A stretch of 64,000 bases of DNA, from positions 15,369,278 through 15,433,277 of the forward strand of contig CM033110.1 in the NCBI GenBank assembly GCA_019321725.1. Reading direction: 5' to 3'. Within the stretch, counting starts at the first letter, position 1. Each line of letters opens with the position of its first letter. Positions 24,074 to 35,400 of this stretch are shown here, piece by piece. Below the pieces are notes generated by a model, which saw only the letters and a program-made list of their open reading frames with translations, had not been told where the DNA came from and searched no databases. The DNA is from Paulownia fortunei (lineage: Eukaryota > Streptophyta > Magnoliopsida > Lamiales > Paulowniaceae). Position numbers and translations under genes: made by a program.

Positions 24074-24589
24074 CTAGAGTAAATGAGACATGTCTAGTAT
24101 GCCCATACATTCAATATGCCCCTCAAAACTCTTAACTGGTAAGCTCTTAGTAAAGGGATCAGCAAGATTTTCTGCAGATCCAATCTTGCACACTGTCACA
24201 TCTCCTCGTTGAACGATATCCCTAACAAGGTGATACTTTCGTTCAATGTGTTTTCCACGTTGATGGTTTCTGGGCTCTTTTGCATTTGCCACTGCTCCAC
24301 TATTGTCACAGTGTAAAGTTATGGCCTGTGATGCAGAAGGAACCACCTCAAGGCTCAGCAGAAACTTCCTCAGCCACACGGCTTCTTTAGCTGCTTCACA
24401 AGCCGCCACGTATTCCGCCTCCATTGTGGAATCAGCAATACAAGATTGCTTGATACTCCTCCAAACAATGGCACCACCACCCAATGTGAACACTGACCCT
24501 GATGTGGACTTACGAGAGTCCCTATCAGCCTGAAAATCAGAATCAGTATAGCCCACAGCCACCAATTCTGGAGCTGAATAAACTAGCAT
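24074..24589 (-). pseudogene. Copia RNase H
   Basis: A 171-residue frame with the usual Copia RNase H landmarks: GYTDSDFQADRDSRKSTSG near residue 13 (normally DxDWA), then DSTMEAEYVAACEAAKEAVW and DNSGAVANAKEP. It degrades RNA in the RNA:DNA hybrid. It is separated from the reverse transcriptase frame (from 24628) by a frame break, so the polyprotein is interrupted here. Confidence 0.88.
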
Positions 24590-24627
24590 ATATCCTCTAG
24601 TTCTCCGAAGATACTTGAGTATATGCT

Positions 24628-25590
24628 TTACAGCAGTCCAGTGCTCCGGTCCGGGTTTGACTGATATCTACTTATAATCCCAACAGCATAACAGATATCT
24701 GATCGGGTACACAACATAGCATACATGAGGCTTCCTACAGCCGAGGCATAAGGAACTTGCTTCATGTATTCCACCTCACTAGGAGTCTTAGGACAGTGCT
24801 CCCGTGACAAGTGAATTCCATGTCTGAAAGGCATTTGGCCTTTCTTGGAATTTTGCATAGCAAACCTCACCAGTATCTTGTCAATATATGAAGCTTGCGA
24901 TAGAGCAATCTGTCTGTTCTTCCTATCCCGAAGGATATGGATTCCTAGAACATAGTTTGCTTCTCCCAAGTCCTTCATATCAAAATGTTGTGTCAACCAG
25001 TGTTTTGCTGATGTTAACACTCCTACATTATTTCCAATAAGTAAGATGTCATCCACATACAGCATGAGAAAAGTCACCTTGTCGTTCATAATTTTCTTAT
25101 AAACACAAGGCTCATCAGGGTTCTGATCAAAACCATAACTCTTTATAGCTTGATCAAACCTGATATTCCAAGATCTAGACGTCTGTTTAAGTCCATAAAT
25201 GGACCTATTCAATTTGCATATTTTATGCTCTTGACCCTTTTGGATAAAACCATCTGGTTGCATCATATAGATGTTCTCGTCAAGATTTCCATTAAAGAAA
25301 GCTGTCTTGACATCCATTTGCCACACCTCATAATCAAAATGAGCTGCAATGGATAAGAGAATCCGAATAGACTTTAGCATAACCACAGGTGAGAAGGTTT
25401 CTTCATAGTCGATTCCTTCTCGCTGGGTAAAACCCTTAGCAACCAATCTAGCTTTTAAGGTCTCTACCTTTCCGTCTACTCCTCTCTTTTTCTTGTAGAT
25501 CCATTTACACCCAATGGGTTTTACCCCATTAGGCATATCTACAAGATCCCAGACAGAGTTAGTGTACATGGATTTCATTTCTGAATCCAT
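24628..25590 (-). pseudogene. Copia reverse transcriptase
   Basis: 320 residues beginning near GCKWIYKKKRGVDGKVETLK and including QMDVKTAFFNGNLDE, GLKQTSRSWNIRFD and the catalytic LYVDDILLIG. This is the classic Copia RVT_2 domain. The catalytic motifs look intact, but the frame is cut off from integrase upstream and RNase H downstream by shifts. Confidence 0.92.
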
Positions 25591-25613
25591 AGCACTCCTC
25601 CAATGGTCAGCGT

Positions 25614-26868
25614 CTACGTCCTCATAGCTTCTCTATACGAGGTAGGATCCTCCTCTTGTTTAGTGGAGACTGCCTCGAAAGACTCTCCATAGAGCAAGTA
25701 TCTAGAAGGTGGTCGAACGACTCTCCCACTACGTCGAAGCGGTGAAGGCTCCTGGATAACTGGAATCGATTGTTGTTCTCCCACTATCTCTTGTGCCTCA
25801 TGTCCCTCATTCTCAGATTCAGTACCTGGATGTGACCGAACAATAGGGACATGATCTCCTCCCATCTCAGATACTGGTGAACCAGTGGGCACAGTAGGTG
25901 GAACCTCCATATGTCTCCCACTGGGTCCAGAAACTGACGGTGGTAGAAACATGAATTCAAACTGAGTAGATTCAATGCGGATCTCTAGAATGGATGATCT
26001 AGGAATATTTTCCTTCATCTCTTCCAAAAGAACCTTACTCTTGGATTCATGTTCTTCTATATATCTGTCCTCTAAGAAGGTTGCATTTGTACTCACAAAT
26101 ACCTTCTTGTCCTGAGGACTATAGAAGTAATATCCTCTTGTTCCCTTAGGATATCCTACAAAGATGCATACCTCTGATCTTGATTCCATCTTTTCCATCT
26201 TACCCTTAAACACATGTGCAGGACATCCCCATACCCGGATATATCTTAGATTAGGCTTACGCCCATTCCACAACTCCAGGGGTGTCTTAGGGACAGACTT
26301 AGAAGGAACCATATTCAATAACTATACCGTAGTCTGTATAGCATATCCCCAAAAGGATGTAGAGAGAGTGGAGAAGCCAAGCATGCATCTGGCCATGTCT
26401 AACAAGGTCCTGTTTCTCCTCTCTGAGACACCATTCTGTTGGGGAGTACCTGGTGCGCTCAGCTGGGATACAATCTCATTTTCTAACAAGTATGTTCTAA
26501 AGTCGTTAGATAGATACTCTCCACCTCGATCTGATCGAAGTGTTTTAATGTTCTTACCTAATTGCTTCTCCGCTTCATTTCTGAATTCCTTGAACTTTTC
26601 AAGGGCCTCAGATTTGCGAGCCATTAGGTAAACATAACTGTATCGAGAGTAATCATCAGTGAAGGTGATGAAATACTCATATCCACCTCTAGCTTGGACA
26701 CTAATTGGTTCACATACGTCAGAATGCACTAATTCCAAGACTTCTTTCGCCCTAAGTCCCTTAGAAGTAAAGGGTCTCTTAGTCATTTTACCTTCCAAAC
26801 AGGACTCACATACAGGCAGGGATTCCACCTTTAAATCACTTAAAGGGCCATCCTTTACTAGCCTCTAA
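25614..26868 (-). pseudogene. Copia integrase, broken near 26320
   Basis: The N-terminal frame (26322-26828) holds CESCLEGKMTKRPF from the zinc-binding/GAG-pre-integrase region, the first catalytic Asp in FTDDYSRYSYVYLM, the second in LRSDRGGEY, and the Glu region QNGVSERRNRTLLDMARCML. The C-terminal frame (25614-26318) follows after a stop or shift and begins NMVPSKSVPKTPLELWNGRK, then the acidic linker to the reverse transcriptase. Integrase inserts the DNA copy. The core is well preserved but split. Confidence 0.88.
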
Positions 26869-27012
26869 ATCCTATTTAGGTTAATATGACCAAATCTTAG
26901 GTGCCAAAAAAGTCTCATTAGTGGGAGACAACTTGATGCGCATGTTAGATGTAGTGTGATACAATAAGCTGTCGGTAGGTTTTAAGACATACAAATCATT
27001 ATTCAAACATCC

Positions 27013-27633
27013 CTAACAAATAAGGGCTTTATTCAAGAAAATATCAACTGCCATTGATGAAAAATGGACATAATATCCTTGTCTAAACAATAAAGCAACA
27101 GAAATCAAATTTCTAGTAATATTTGGGACATAATAATAATTTCTTAAAACCAAATGTTTCTTATCTCTAAAATAAAGATAAACAATTCCAACAGCTCTTG
27201 CAGACACCACTGCTCCTGTGCCAACTCTGAGAGTATGTTCTCCTTCATTGAGCTCCCTGGTTACTTGGAAACCCTGCAATGTATTGCAAATATGATTAGT
27301 GGCTCCAGAATCTACTATCCAAGTATCAGTACAATCAACCACTAAACATGACTCAATAAAGGATAACTTACCATTACCTTGCTTTTTCAAAAGGTATTCG
27401 GGCAGTTCCTCTTCCAATGACCCTTCTGTCCACAATAAAAGCACTTCCCTTGGGCTTGCCATCCGACTTTGCCTTTTTCGCCTGTTGCTATGGACCCTTC
27501 TTGTTGGACTTCTTCCTCTTATTACCTCATTTGCCTTTCGGCTTGGAGATGATGGTCCAGTAGAAGTAATAGCAAGTGCATCACCACCTCTGGTCTTAAG
27601 AACATTTTCAGCATTTTGGAGCTTCTTCATCAA
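27013..27633 (-). pseudogene. Copia gag end, zinc knuckle and protease, frame-disrupted
   Basis: The frame carries the aspartic protease signature DTWIVDSGATNHIC (about 27325-27285) and ends ..NKALIC at a stop. The CCHC zinc knuckle CFYCGQKGHWKRNC is present at 27443-27402 but in a different frame from the sequence on both sides, so two compensating shifts have occurred. About 180 bp to the integrase frame is also broken. Confidence 0.85.
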
Positions 27634-28178
27634 CTCGTCAGGGACATGTTCAGCTTGTTCATGTTATAGCTAACCTTGAACTGTGAGAACATCTCAGGAA
27701 GAGTCTCCAAAGCCATGTCAACCTGTGTCTCCGATTTGATCTCAACCCCCAAAACCTCAGCCACGTTAAACTGAGCGATCAATGCAAGCATATGATCTCT
27801 CACGGGCGTCCCAGGTTTCATGCGCATGTTCATAATAGACCTAATAGCTGTCTGGCGTCCTTGGTGCTCGAACATTTCCCAAAGGCTCTCCATGACATCA
27901 CTAGCAGTTTCCATGTTCTGATGTTTCTGCTGCAACACATTTGAGATAGATCCCAAAATGTAGCAGCGAGCCATCTCATCAGAATGGATCCACTTGTCAT
28001 AGGCTGCCTTCTGTTCAGCCGTAGACTCCACAGTAGGTATAGCGGGACAGGGTTCAGTTAGCACAAACTTATGCTTCTCCGCAGTGAGAACAATCATCAA
28101 ATTACGTTTCCAATCAATATAATTTTCTCCAACCAGTTGATTTTTAGCTAAAATCATGGACAATGAATTTTCAGACAT
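27630..28178 (-). pseudogene. Copia gag (UBN2-type capsid)
   Basis: 182 residues starting MSENSLSMILAKNQLVGENY, with WKRNLMIVLTAEK and LWEMFEHQGRQTAIRS typical of the retrotransposon gag polypeptide. The ATG is well placed after the long leader. The frame shifts near 27630 into the next segment, which continues the gag end. Confidence 0.88.
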
Positions 28179-30045
28179 TTTTCTGAAATAAAAATATTAA
28201 AATGAGCTATGCATGTAACAAATAAACTTTATATATATAATACAAAAAAAAATGCATGAGTAGACCCAAAATTACTGCTATATAGCGATGACCTAAAACT
28301 CTAAAATCTTAAACATATCTCTCTTTAGGAGAAATAAATGTGATTTATGGCTAGACTGGGACCCTCCCACTAAATTCAATATATCTAGCATCTCATGCAA
28401 TATTAATTTAGTATCGCATAATTTCGGCCATCATTGACATCATTTGAATATTCTATAGGAAATCCCCATGATATCTCTGATTTAAGTGTATAACCCTATA
28501 TTGACAATTTTTAGTACCTAATTAATTACGTTACCTATAGGGTAAACGTGATTAATTAACACTTAAAATTTATCTCCACATTGGACCCAATCTAGTAACC
28601 GAAACAGTGCAACCCTCCTATAGGAAGATAAAATAAATTGGCACAAGGTATACACAATTCTTACTAATGGGCTAATAGGGAAGGCCATGGGCTCACTAAA
28701 ATAGTGCACCCTCACTCACTTAATATTTTCAACCATTTGAGTTTTTATTCATTAATGATATCCTAACCAATTTTAACTCTTAAAATGGTTCAATCATTAA
28801 TCATAATATTTAATTTTCTAATCTAATTAAAATTAGAAAATAAAATAAATATTAAAAAAATATGCATGACACTATAGTACCTAGAGCGGTGTAAATTTGA
28901 TCTACATGACATGTTACATGAATGGCATTTAATTCACAAATTAATTAAAGCAATAAAACAATAATTAATAAACAAGAACAAATTTATGGCCCATCTTAAA
29001 CACAAATTACAAATAAATTAAAGATCTAGTTGGACCACAAGCCGGCCCAACTCTTCAATTTCCATTTGCAAGATCCAGCCCATTATCCAAATCAGAAGTC
29101 CAGCCCATTAATTGATCCAAAATAAAAATCCGACCCGTGCACAGGAAAACCGACCCATTTCTGATTTTTTCTTTTTTTTTTTGTGAATTGGGCCGTCTTC
29201 TTCTCCAGCCGCCATTGCCGATTTTCTGCAGCCACCGTCGCCGGATTTCTCCAACCGCCACCATCGCCCACACTTCAGAGCCGAGACCAAGGACAAGTAT
29301 CAACAGCACCATCTCCTCGCCGCTGCCTGAATCAACGGCCAGCAACTCGCTGTCGCAAAGGTGAAGCCGCCGTCGTCGCTGCCCGATCCAGGCGCTCCAT
29401 TAGTTGCGGTCGTCGCCCAGACACATCGGAGCCGAGGACGAGAACAAGCAGAGACTGTGGCATCATCTCCGTCCATCACCGTCGCTCGCCGCCGCCTGAA
29501 TCAAGACCAGTAACTCCCACAGCGCAAATCAAAGCCGCTGTCGTCGCGTCCCGTTCCAGGCGTTCCGTCGGTCGCTGCCGTCGACAGATGCTGCCGCGGG
29601 CAGCGTTGCTTTGATGCTCACCACCTCCTCCACGTGAACCACGGCCAGAAACGACCATCGTTGTTGCAGCGGTCAGCATCATCTTCTTCAACAAACTTTT
29701 CTTTAATTGCATCCAAGTCCTCCGAATTTTGGAGAAGATGCAGTTTAGGCTTCATCTTTTAATTGCAAGGAAGTCCTTCGAATTTTCAGTTTTTACAAAA
29801 AAAATTTATAATTATCTATTGCAATAAATCGAATCAAAAGGGAAATTATGGAATCGTAATCCACCCCTTTTGTTACAAGACTCGAAAATACAATTACATC
29901 TCCAAAAAATCTAAGGCCATAAATTGTTCAAAATTAAAACTCATTCAATCAAACAATTAAAATCATATAATTCTAACACCGCTCAACTAACACATGCATA
30001 AACAAATTAATCAATTTGAAATACGCAAAATAATATCAAAACCCA
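28179..30045 (-). other. Long Copia leader with an embedded GC-rich segment
   Basis: About 1.87 kb separates the primer site from gag, long for a Copia leader. Most is AT-rich, but 29180-29640 is strikingly GC-rich. Inside it two units of about 150 bp repeat head to tail: GCCGAGACCAAGG near 29280 versus GCCGAGGACGAG near 29430; GCCTGAATCAA near 29325 and 29495; then GGCGCTCCATTAG versus GGCGTTCCGTCGG. Short open frames there look like compositional artefacts. Confidence 0.65.
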
Positions 30046-30058
30046 GGCTCTGATACCA
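30046..30058 (-). other. Copia primer-binding site
   Basis: On the minus strand TGGTATCAGAGCC, the complement of the plant initiator Met-tRNA 3' end, lies 2 bp inside the 5' LTR. It fixes the element's orientation as minus strand. Confidence 0.95.
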
Positions 30059-30060
30059 TA

Positions 30061-31443
30061 TTTTAGCCAAGGACAGGATTGTTCAATCATAAAAATTAAT
30101 TTTCTATGATTCAAACATCCCGCCATAGGATCTTTGATCACAATGCGTATTTAACCGAAATTGATTAATTGGTTATGAAAAAGCTTATAAAGATTACCTC
30201 AATAATGATTTCTACAATAATCTTTCATCTGATATTGAATGGTGCCACCCTTCAAACCTTCAAACCTCCAAACCTTCTTTGGTGTTCTCTCAAGAACTTT
30301 TAAAACTGCACTCTTATTTCTGTGTGTGTGGGCACAACGATGAAACTTGAATATAAACCAATTTGGGAATCCTGGAGAAAATAGAATTTTTATCTGATAA
30401 GAATTCAGGAATCTTATCTGATAAGATCTTTTCCTATCCCAAATTTATGCAGTTTTAATAAATTACAACTCTTGTAATTTAACCAGTCCTTATACCGGAG
30501 CCACCAAAGGGACCTGATCGGACCCAATTAGACTAAGCTCCAATAAATTAATTTTGACCCAGTCAACTCATGATCGGTCAAAATAATTTATTAATCTTGT
30601 TTCATTCCACTAAAGAAACGAGACTGCACTCTTAATTCAATTGAAATTACTGAAGCTAATAATCAATTATATATATCCTCTGATTTATCGATCTTACATG
30701 TTACCCCCGTCGATCAACTGGAAAAATTGGAATAGGGTAAATTGACCAAAACGCCCCTTTCCAATATTCATAAATGCTCAACTTTCAACTTCTATCTGAC
30801 AGTCTCATGTGATCACATCACACAATTAATTCAACAATCAATGTTGAATTACTGAGCTCAGATTTTACTGTCTGAAAGAACTCGTGAGATCATGATCATA
30901 CCTATAAAATAGGTGACGGATTCCATATTACGAATATATGTTCTCCGTTATTTCACTTTAATTCTCAAAATACCAAGATATTGACCATCAATCTGATCTC
31001 ACTCATTGGTACTTCAAGGAACTTCAAGTTAGTAATCGAAGTTCATTACTCGCTCAGAATTAAGGTGTCACGTACGACAATCAAGTGAAATTAAATCTGT
31101 GTGGTCAAATTACAATTTCAATTTCACGTGGTCCAATCCAATACATTGAAATGTATTTTCAATTTTATTACCAAGTCAAAGATAGACTTCTATAAAATTG
31201 AAACGATCTTGTCAAAATAAATTGTCCGCATTTATTTACCGATCGTGGACAATAATTCTTTGAATTGAATTATAAATTGAATCTTTTTGTGTTTAACAAC
31301 TTAAACACTCAATTTATAATATCAAGACAATCCATGGACAAATGCAAACTCAAAATGATTTATAAATAAATCAAAATAAATATTTTATTTCAAAATATCA
31401 TATTATATAATAATTTATTCAATGGGCATAATACTATCCAATA
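30061..31443 (-). repeat. 5' LTR of the Copia element, both terminal dinucleotides altered
   Basis: 1383 bp matching the left LTR. Relative to that copy it carries an extra block of about 14 bp near 30255 (CTTCAAACCTCCAAACC region). On the minus strand it begins TATTGG instead of TGTTGG and ends CTAAAA instead of CTAACA, so both canonical TG/CA ends are lost by single substitutions. Confidence 0.93.
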
Positions 31444-31448
31444 TTTTT

Positions 31449-31993
31449 AAGTTTGAGGAAATTATAAAGCATATCTATAAACTATAAGAGAAAGTTTACT
31501 TTTAATATCTAAGTACATGTTTACTTGATTTATGATTTTATTTTATCTGCTACATAAAGATTTCTTGAAAATTATATAAATGTACCTCAATTTAAGTTTC
31601 TTTATGTGCTTGTGATGCATAGATACGAAAAATTGTTTTAACTCACTTCTAGCAAATAATATGCATTGAGCGCCACTTCCACCCATTTTTTCAATAATGC
31701 CAAGTTTGTTTAATGATGCAAGGCCTAAAACAAGATTTCTCCCAATTTTAAATTTTTTAACATGAATCAAATCGAAGCGTAGCTAAGGTTGTACTTTAGA
31801 AGTAGTTATGAAATGGCACAGGCTCTTATTAAAGAACCTTCATCTTTTCACAAAGAAAATTCCTAATGATATGTTATCTTCATTTTCTTTTTTGTTATTC
31901 AAATAAGCTAGAGATTGAGGAAAAAATAAAAATCTACTACAATTAGTTGATTTGCAACCATCAGTTGTATGGTTTGACAAATTGGCCACACCT
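31449..31993 (+). repeat. Tandem array, unit 1 right part
   Basis: Continues unit 1 after the Copia element. CTATAAACTATAAGAGAAAG here corresponds to ATGAACTATAAAAGATTG near 32675, and CTTGTGATGCATAG to CTTGAAATGCATAG near 32825. No coding frame. Confidence 0.6.
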
Positions 31994-32404
31994 ATGTTTT
32001 CAAAATCGAACTGGATCGGTTGGTTCAATCGGGAACCGAAGGTCGGTCCGATCCGATTAGACACATAAAACTGGATTTTTAATTTTGACTGGTTTTTATT
32101 TTGTTATTTTTTTTCTTTTTTTATTTTTTAATAAGTTTAAATTTGATATTTTGTTATATTTATGTGGTTATTTGGGCTTTGTGTTTTGTTAGATATTTTT
32201 TAAGTAGTTATTTATCTTTTTTTTATATTTAAAATATATTACATAATAATTAATTTATTATATATTATCATTTTACATAATATAATAAGAAAATATAATT
32301 ATTTTTTATTAGATCGGTCCGACCGATAGTTGAACCGATCCGACCGATTAAACTGCTAATCTATAATAAAATCATTTTGATTACAAGTGCGGTTATGAAA
32401 ACAT
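31994..32404. mobile_element. MITE-like element, about 411 bp, with 15-bp inverted ends
   Basis: Left end ATGTTTTCAAAATCG; right end reversed ATGTTTTCATAACCG. Flanks are TTGGCCACAC on the left and TTGGACCACAC on the right, a 9-10 bp imperfect duplication consistent with a Mutator-like insertion. GGTCCGAYCCGAT-type motifs lie near both ends. Related copies occur at about 43020-43445 (reverse) and 54300-54720. Confidence 0.65.
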
Positions 32405-35400
32405 TGGACCACACTTTAAGTTTATTTTGGAAATATATTTAAAGAACCACGAATGCTAAGTTTGGTCCACTCATTCATTGTCATTTTGTAAAGAGTATTT
32501 CAAATTTTTTATATAAATTTATTTAACCACTTATAGATAATAACTTCTTTTTTTGTACTTGACGGCCATGGTAAAAATTATTGTTTGATTTATTGGTGAT
32601 AAATTTTAAAGTTTCCTCATAAAGGTTAATTTTCAATAAATCACTGTCTAGGGTTGATATAAAAAACCATATTTATGAACTATAAAAGATTGATGTTTAC
32701 TTTCATATAGAAGTTTATATTCACTTGGTTTATTTTTTTTATTTTTGTTTGTGGGATGAAGATTTTCTGAAAGTTACATGGATGTATCTTCTAAGTTGAG
32801 TTTCTTTAATGTTAGATGTGCTTGAAATGCATAGCTAGACATAATTCTTTTTAATCATATAAGTAAATATTTCTCTTTTGATCAATTTTCCTAGCCATTT
32901 TGAGAAAATATAAAAGAAAAAAATTATGAGGATAAGATGTCATTAAGAACATTCTTTAAGAAAGAATGTAAATTTTAAAATGAGAACCTTTGCCAAGCCA
33001 TAACTACTAAAGTCTAACTTTGTGGTTCACATAATCTAATTCGTGTTGCAAAAGCTAAAAGAGGGTGAGATCTTATTGCACAAATATGTCTTTTGGTTAG
33101 AGACGAGACACAAACTGCAGCTCTTTCCTAGATTGTCCTACATGAATGGCCACACACGATTGTTGCATCTCTTGAGGTGCATAAATTGTCAACAACTCTG
33201 TTGAATGATTATAATATTGTTGATCATGAATAATATTTTTGTGCATGTACAGATGTGTTATGAAATATCTCATAATATATCTAGTTTAGATGCTTTTTTT
33301 CTCGTTCGATATCTTATAGTTATGCATGAATTAAAGAAATATTGATCAATGTTGTGGTAGTCCTAAGCAATTTGGTATTTAAAGTATTTTAGTTGATATT
33401 CCCACTAGTGCTACTAAATAAAGAATAGTAGCATACTTAAAGAGAAAGAGTGATAATATGCACATGTATGTGCATATATCATGCTTAGTTCGTGCAGAAT
33501 TGTTCATCAATTTTGTGCTTAGTTCGTGCAAATCATCAATTTTGTAGTGTAACAAACTTGGAATGCAACTTGTAAAATTGCATAATATTTACCTACAAAG
33601 CTGCTGCCCTAATTTTGTTACATAAATCACATAATATTTATCTACAATGTTGTCATCCCTAATTGGGTGGGGCTTGCAGGCAAGACTCTAGTACAATAGA
33701 CTATTTTGCATTCGTTCTCATTTTGTGAAAATGGTCAACCTAAGTTGGTGAAGAGTTTATTGAACCAACTTATAAACCATTTCAATTTTCCTCTCACCAC
33801 TAATGTGGAATATATAACATATATGTTACTTGTTTTGTGACTATTGAAAATATGTATGTGCAAAGGTTGTCTAGAACTTAGATTTAGCAGAGGCAGAAAT
33901 AGAATGATATTTGGAAAAGTAAAGTGCTTTCAATTATTATCTTGGGGGTAGGTTTCATGGGGATATCTTGAGCAAATGTGTGGTTTGAAATGAGATATTT
34001 GGAAGTAAATTACCACTATTTATTGTCACAAAAAAAATTAAGAGTTTTTTTGGTATGATTACTTACTGAATATTATGGGTGAATCGTGATTATTTTGTTG
34101 GAAACTCTAGCAAATGAGAGGTTAGAAACCATTTCACTTGAGTTCAACTTGAATTTTTGTTTAGTCCTTTCCTGAAATGAAGAGTTTGTTGCACTAGTTG
34201 AGTGATATCATAAAGCATCCAATCTAAGCTAGATGCTGATTTACATAAGATGTTTGTCATATATTTTAATTTATCGGCTAATATGACAAACGGATTATGT
34301 TATTAAGGAATTCAAATCGAAATTTCTTCACCTAATTTAGCTTGAGATCTACCAAGCAAGAAGATAGAGTGGTTGATATATTTTCATAAACTCGAATTGA
34401 AAGATTTAAGTAGTTTAGAAGATCAGCTGGTTGGCTCATTTTCAAATATAATCTGTAGCATGAGGCAATATTGAAAAGGTGTGCTTAGCTTTGGAATACA
34501 AATTCTAGACTTTTCATATGTTAAGTACATGGATATGATTTGTTTTCAGCTAATCCAAAACTCTCATGTATTCTTTTGAACTATGGAATGGGGTTTTATG
34601 TATTTATGTTCAGCTTGATTTCAGTGCAAATCTATTGATGGTGAAATATTTATTTTTTCCTCTAATTTCTTTTACAACCAATTATGTAATTTTATAAAAA
34701 AAATTACGTTAAATTTAGAAAAAAATTCTGACTATTGACTGCACATACATCGCACATATCTAACTACACACCTTTACAAAAAATATATTAACTTTCAAAT
34801 AGAAAATCATTAACTTAATTCATTAGTTCTTGTTTTCTGTATTATTCATTGTAATGTTGTAAAGATAGTATTATGCAACTATTTTGAAATACGAAAAATA
34901 GTGGAAGTAATTAATTAAAATTTAGTTTAACATTAATATTATCCTGTCTTCTTTTTGGGAAAAAAAGATGTAAGTGGCAATCATCCCTTTGAATGCACAG
35001 AAATGTCTTGGTCTAGATTGGTGGAGATGAGAAACATAATACAGCTCGCAAAAGAGTGGTTCAATTCATTAGTTTTTCTGTTTATATTTGTGTGCAATTA
35101 TTTTAAGATAAAAAAAACCTTCAAAAGTCAGTTACTTTAATTTTGTTTTTAAAGTAATATTATCCTCCCTTATGCATAATTCATAATTTCATTTTTTTAC
35201 TTCTTTTGTGGTAACAATATTTATTCTAGTAAGCTATGTGTTTTAAATTCTGTAGTTACCACAACAAAGCTTTTATTTATAGTTTTTATTTTCTTGTTTT
35301 GAATGTATATTTTAGTACCTTTTCTTCAAATATGTTATGTGCACGAGATGTATCGAAAGAACACAATTAAATATTTATTGTTTGCTGTGCAAAATAGGTG

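Larger units (their letters stand above)
22690..31443 (-). mobile_element. Full-length Ty1/Copia LTR retrotransposon, 8.75 kb
   Basis: Two LTRs (22690-24059 and 30061-31443) flank a primer site, gag, protease, integrase, reverse transcriptase and RNase H in the Copia order, all on the minus strand. TTTTT flanks both ends. The right LTR is therefore the 5' LTR. The LTRs are very similar but differ by scattered substitutions and a few small indels, so the insertion is not brand new. The coding region has several frame breaks, so this copy is non-autonomous. It sits inside unit 1 of the tandem array. Confidence 0.95.

Noticed and set aside
24303..26868. Plus-strand frames of 68-155 codons within the Copia pol region
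   Set aside because: They are antisense shadows of the integrase, reverse transcriptase and RNase H frames.
29183..29614. 143-codon plus-strand open frame rich in Arg, Ser and Pro
   Set aside because: It lies antisense in the Copia leader and results from GC-rich repeats; no domain seen.
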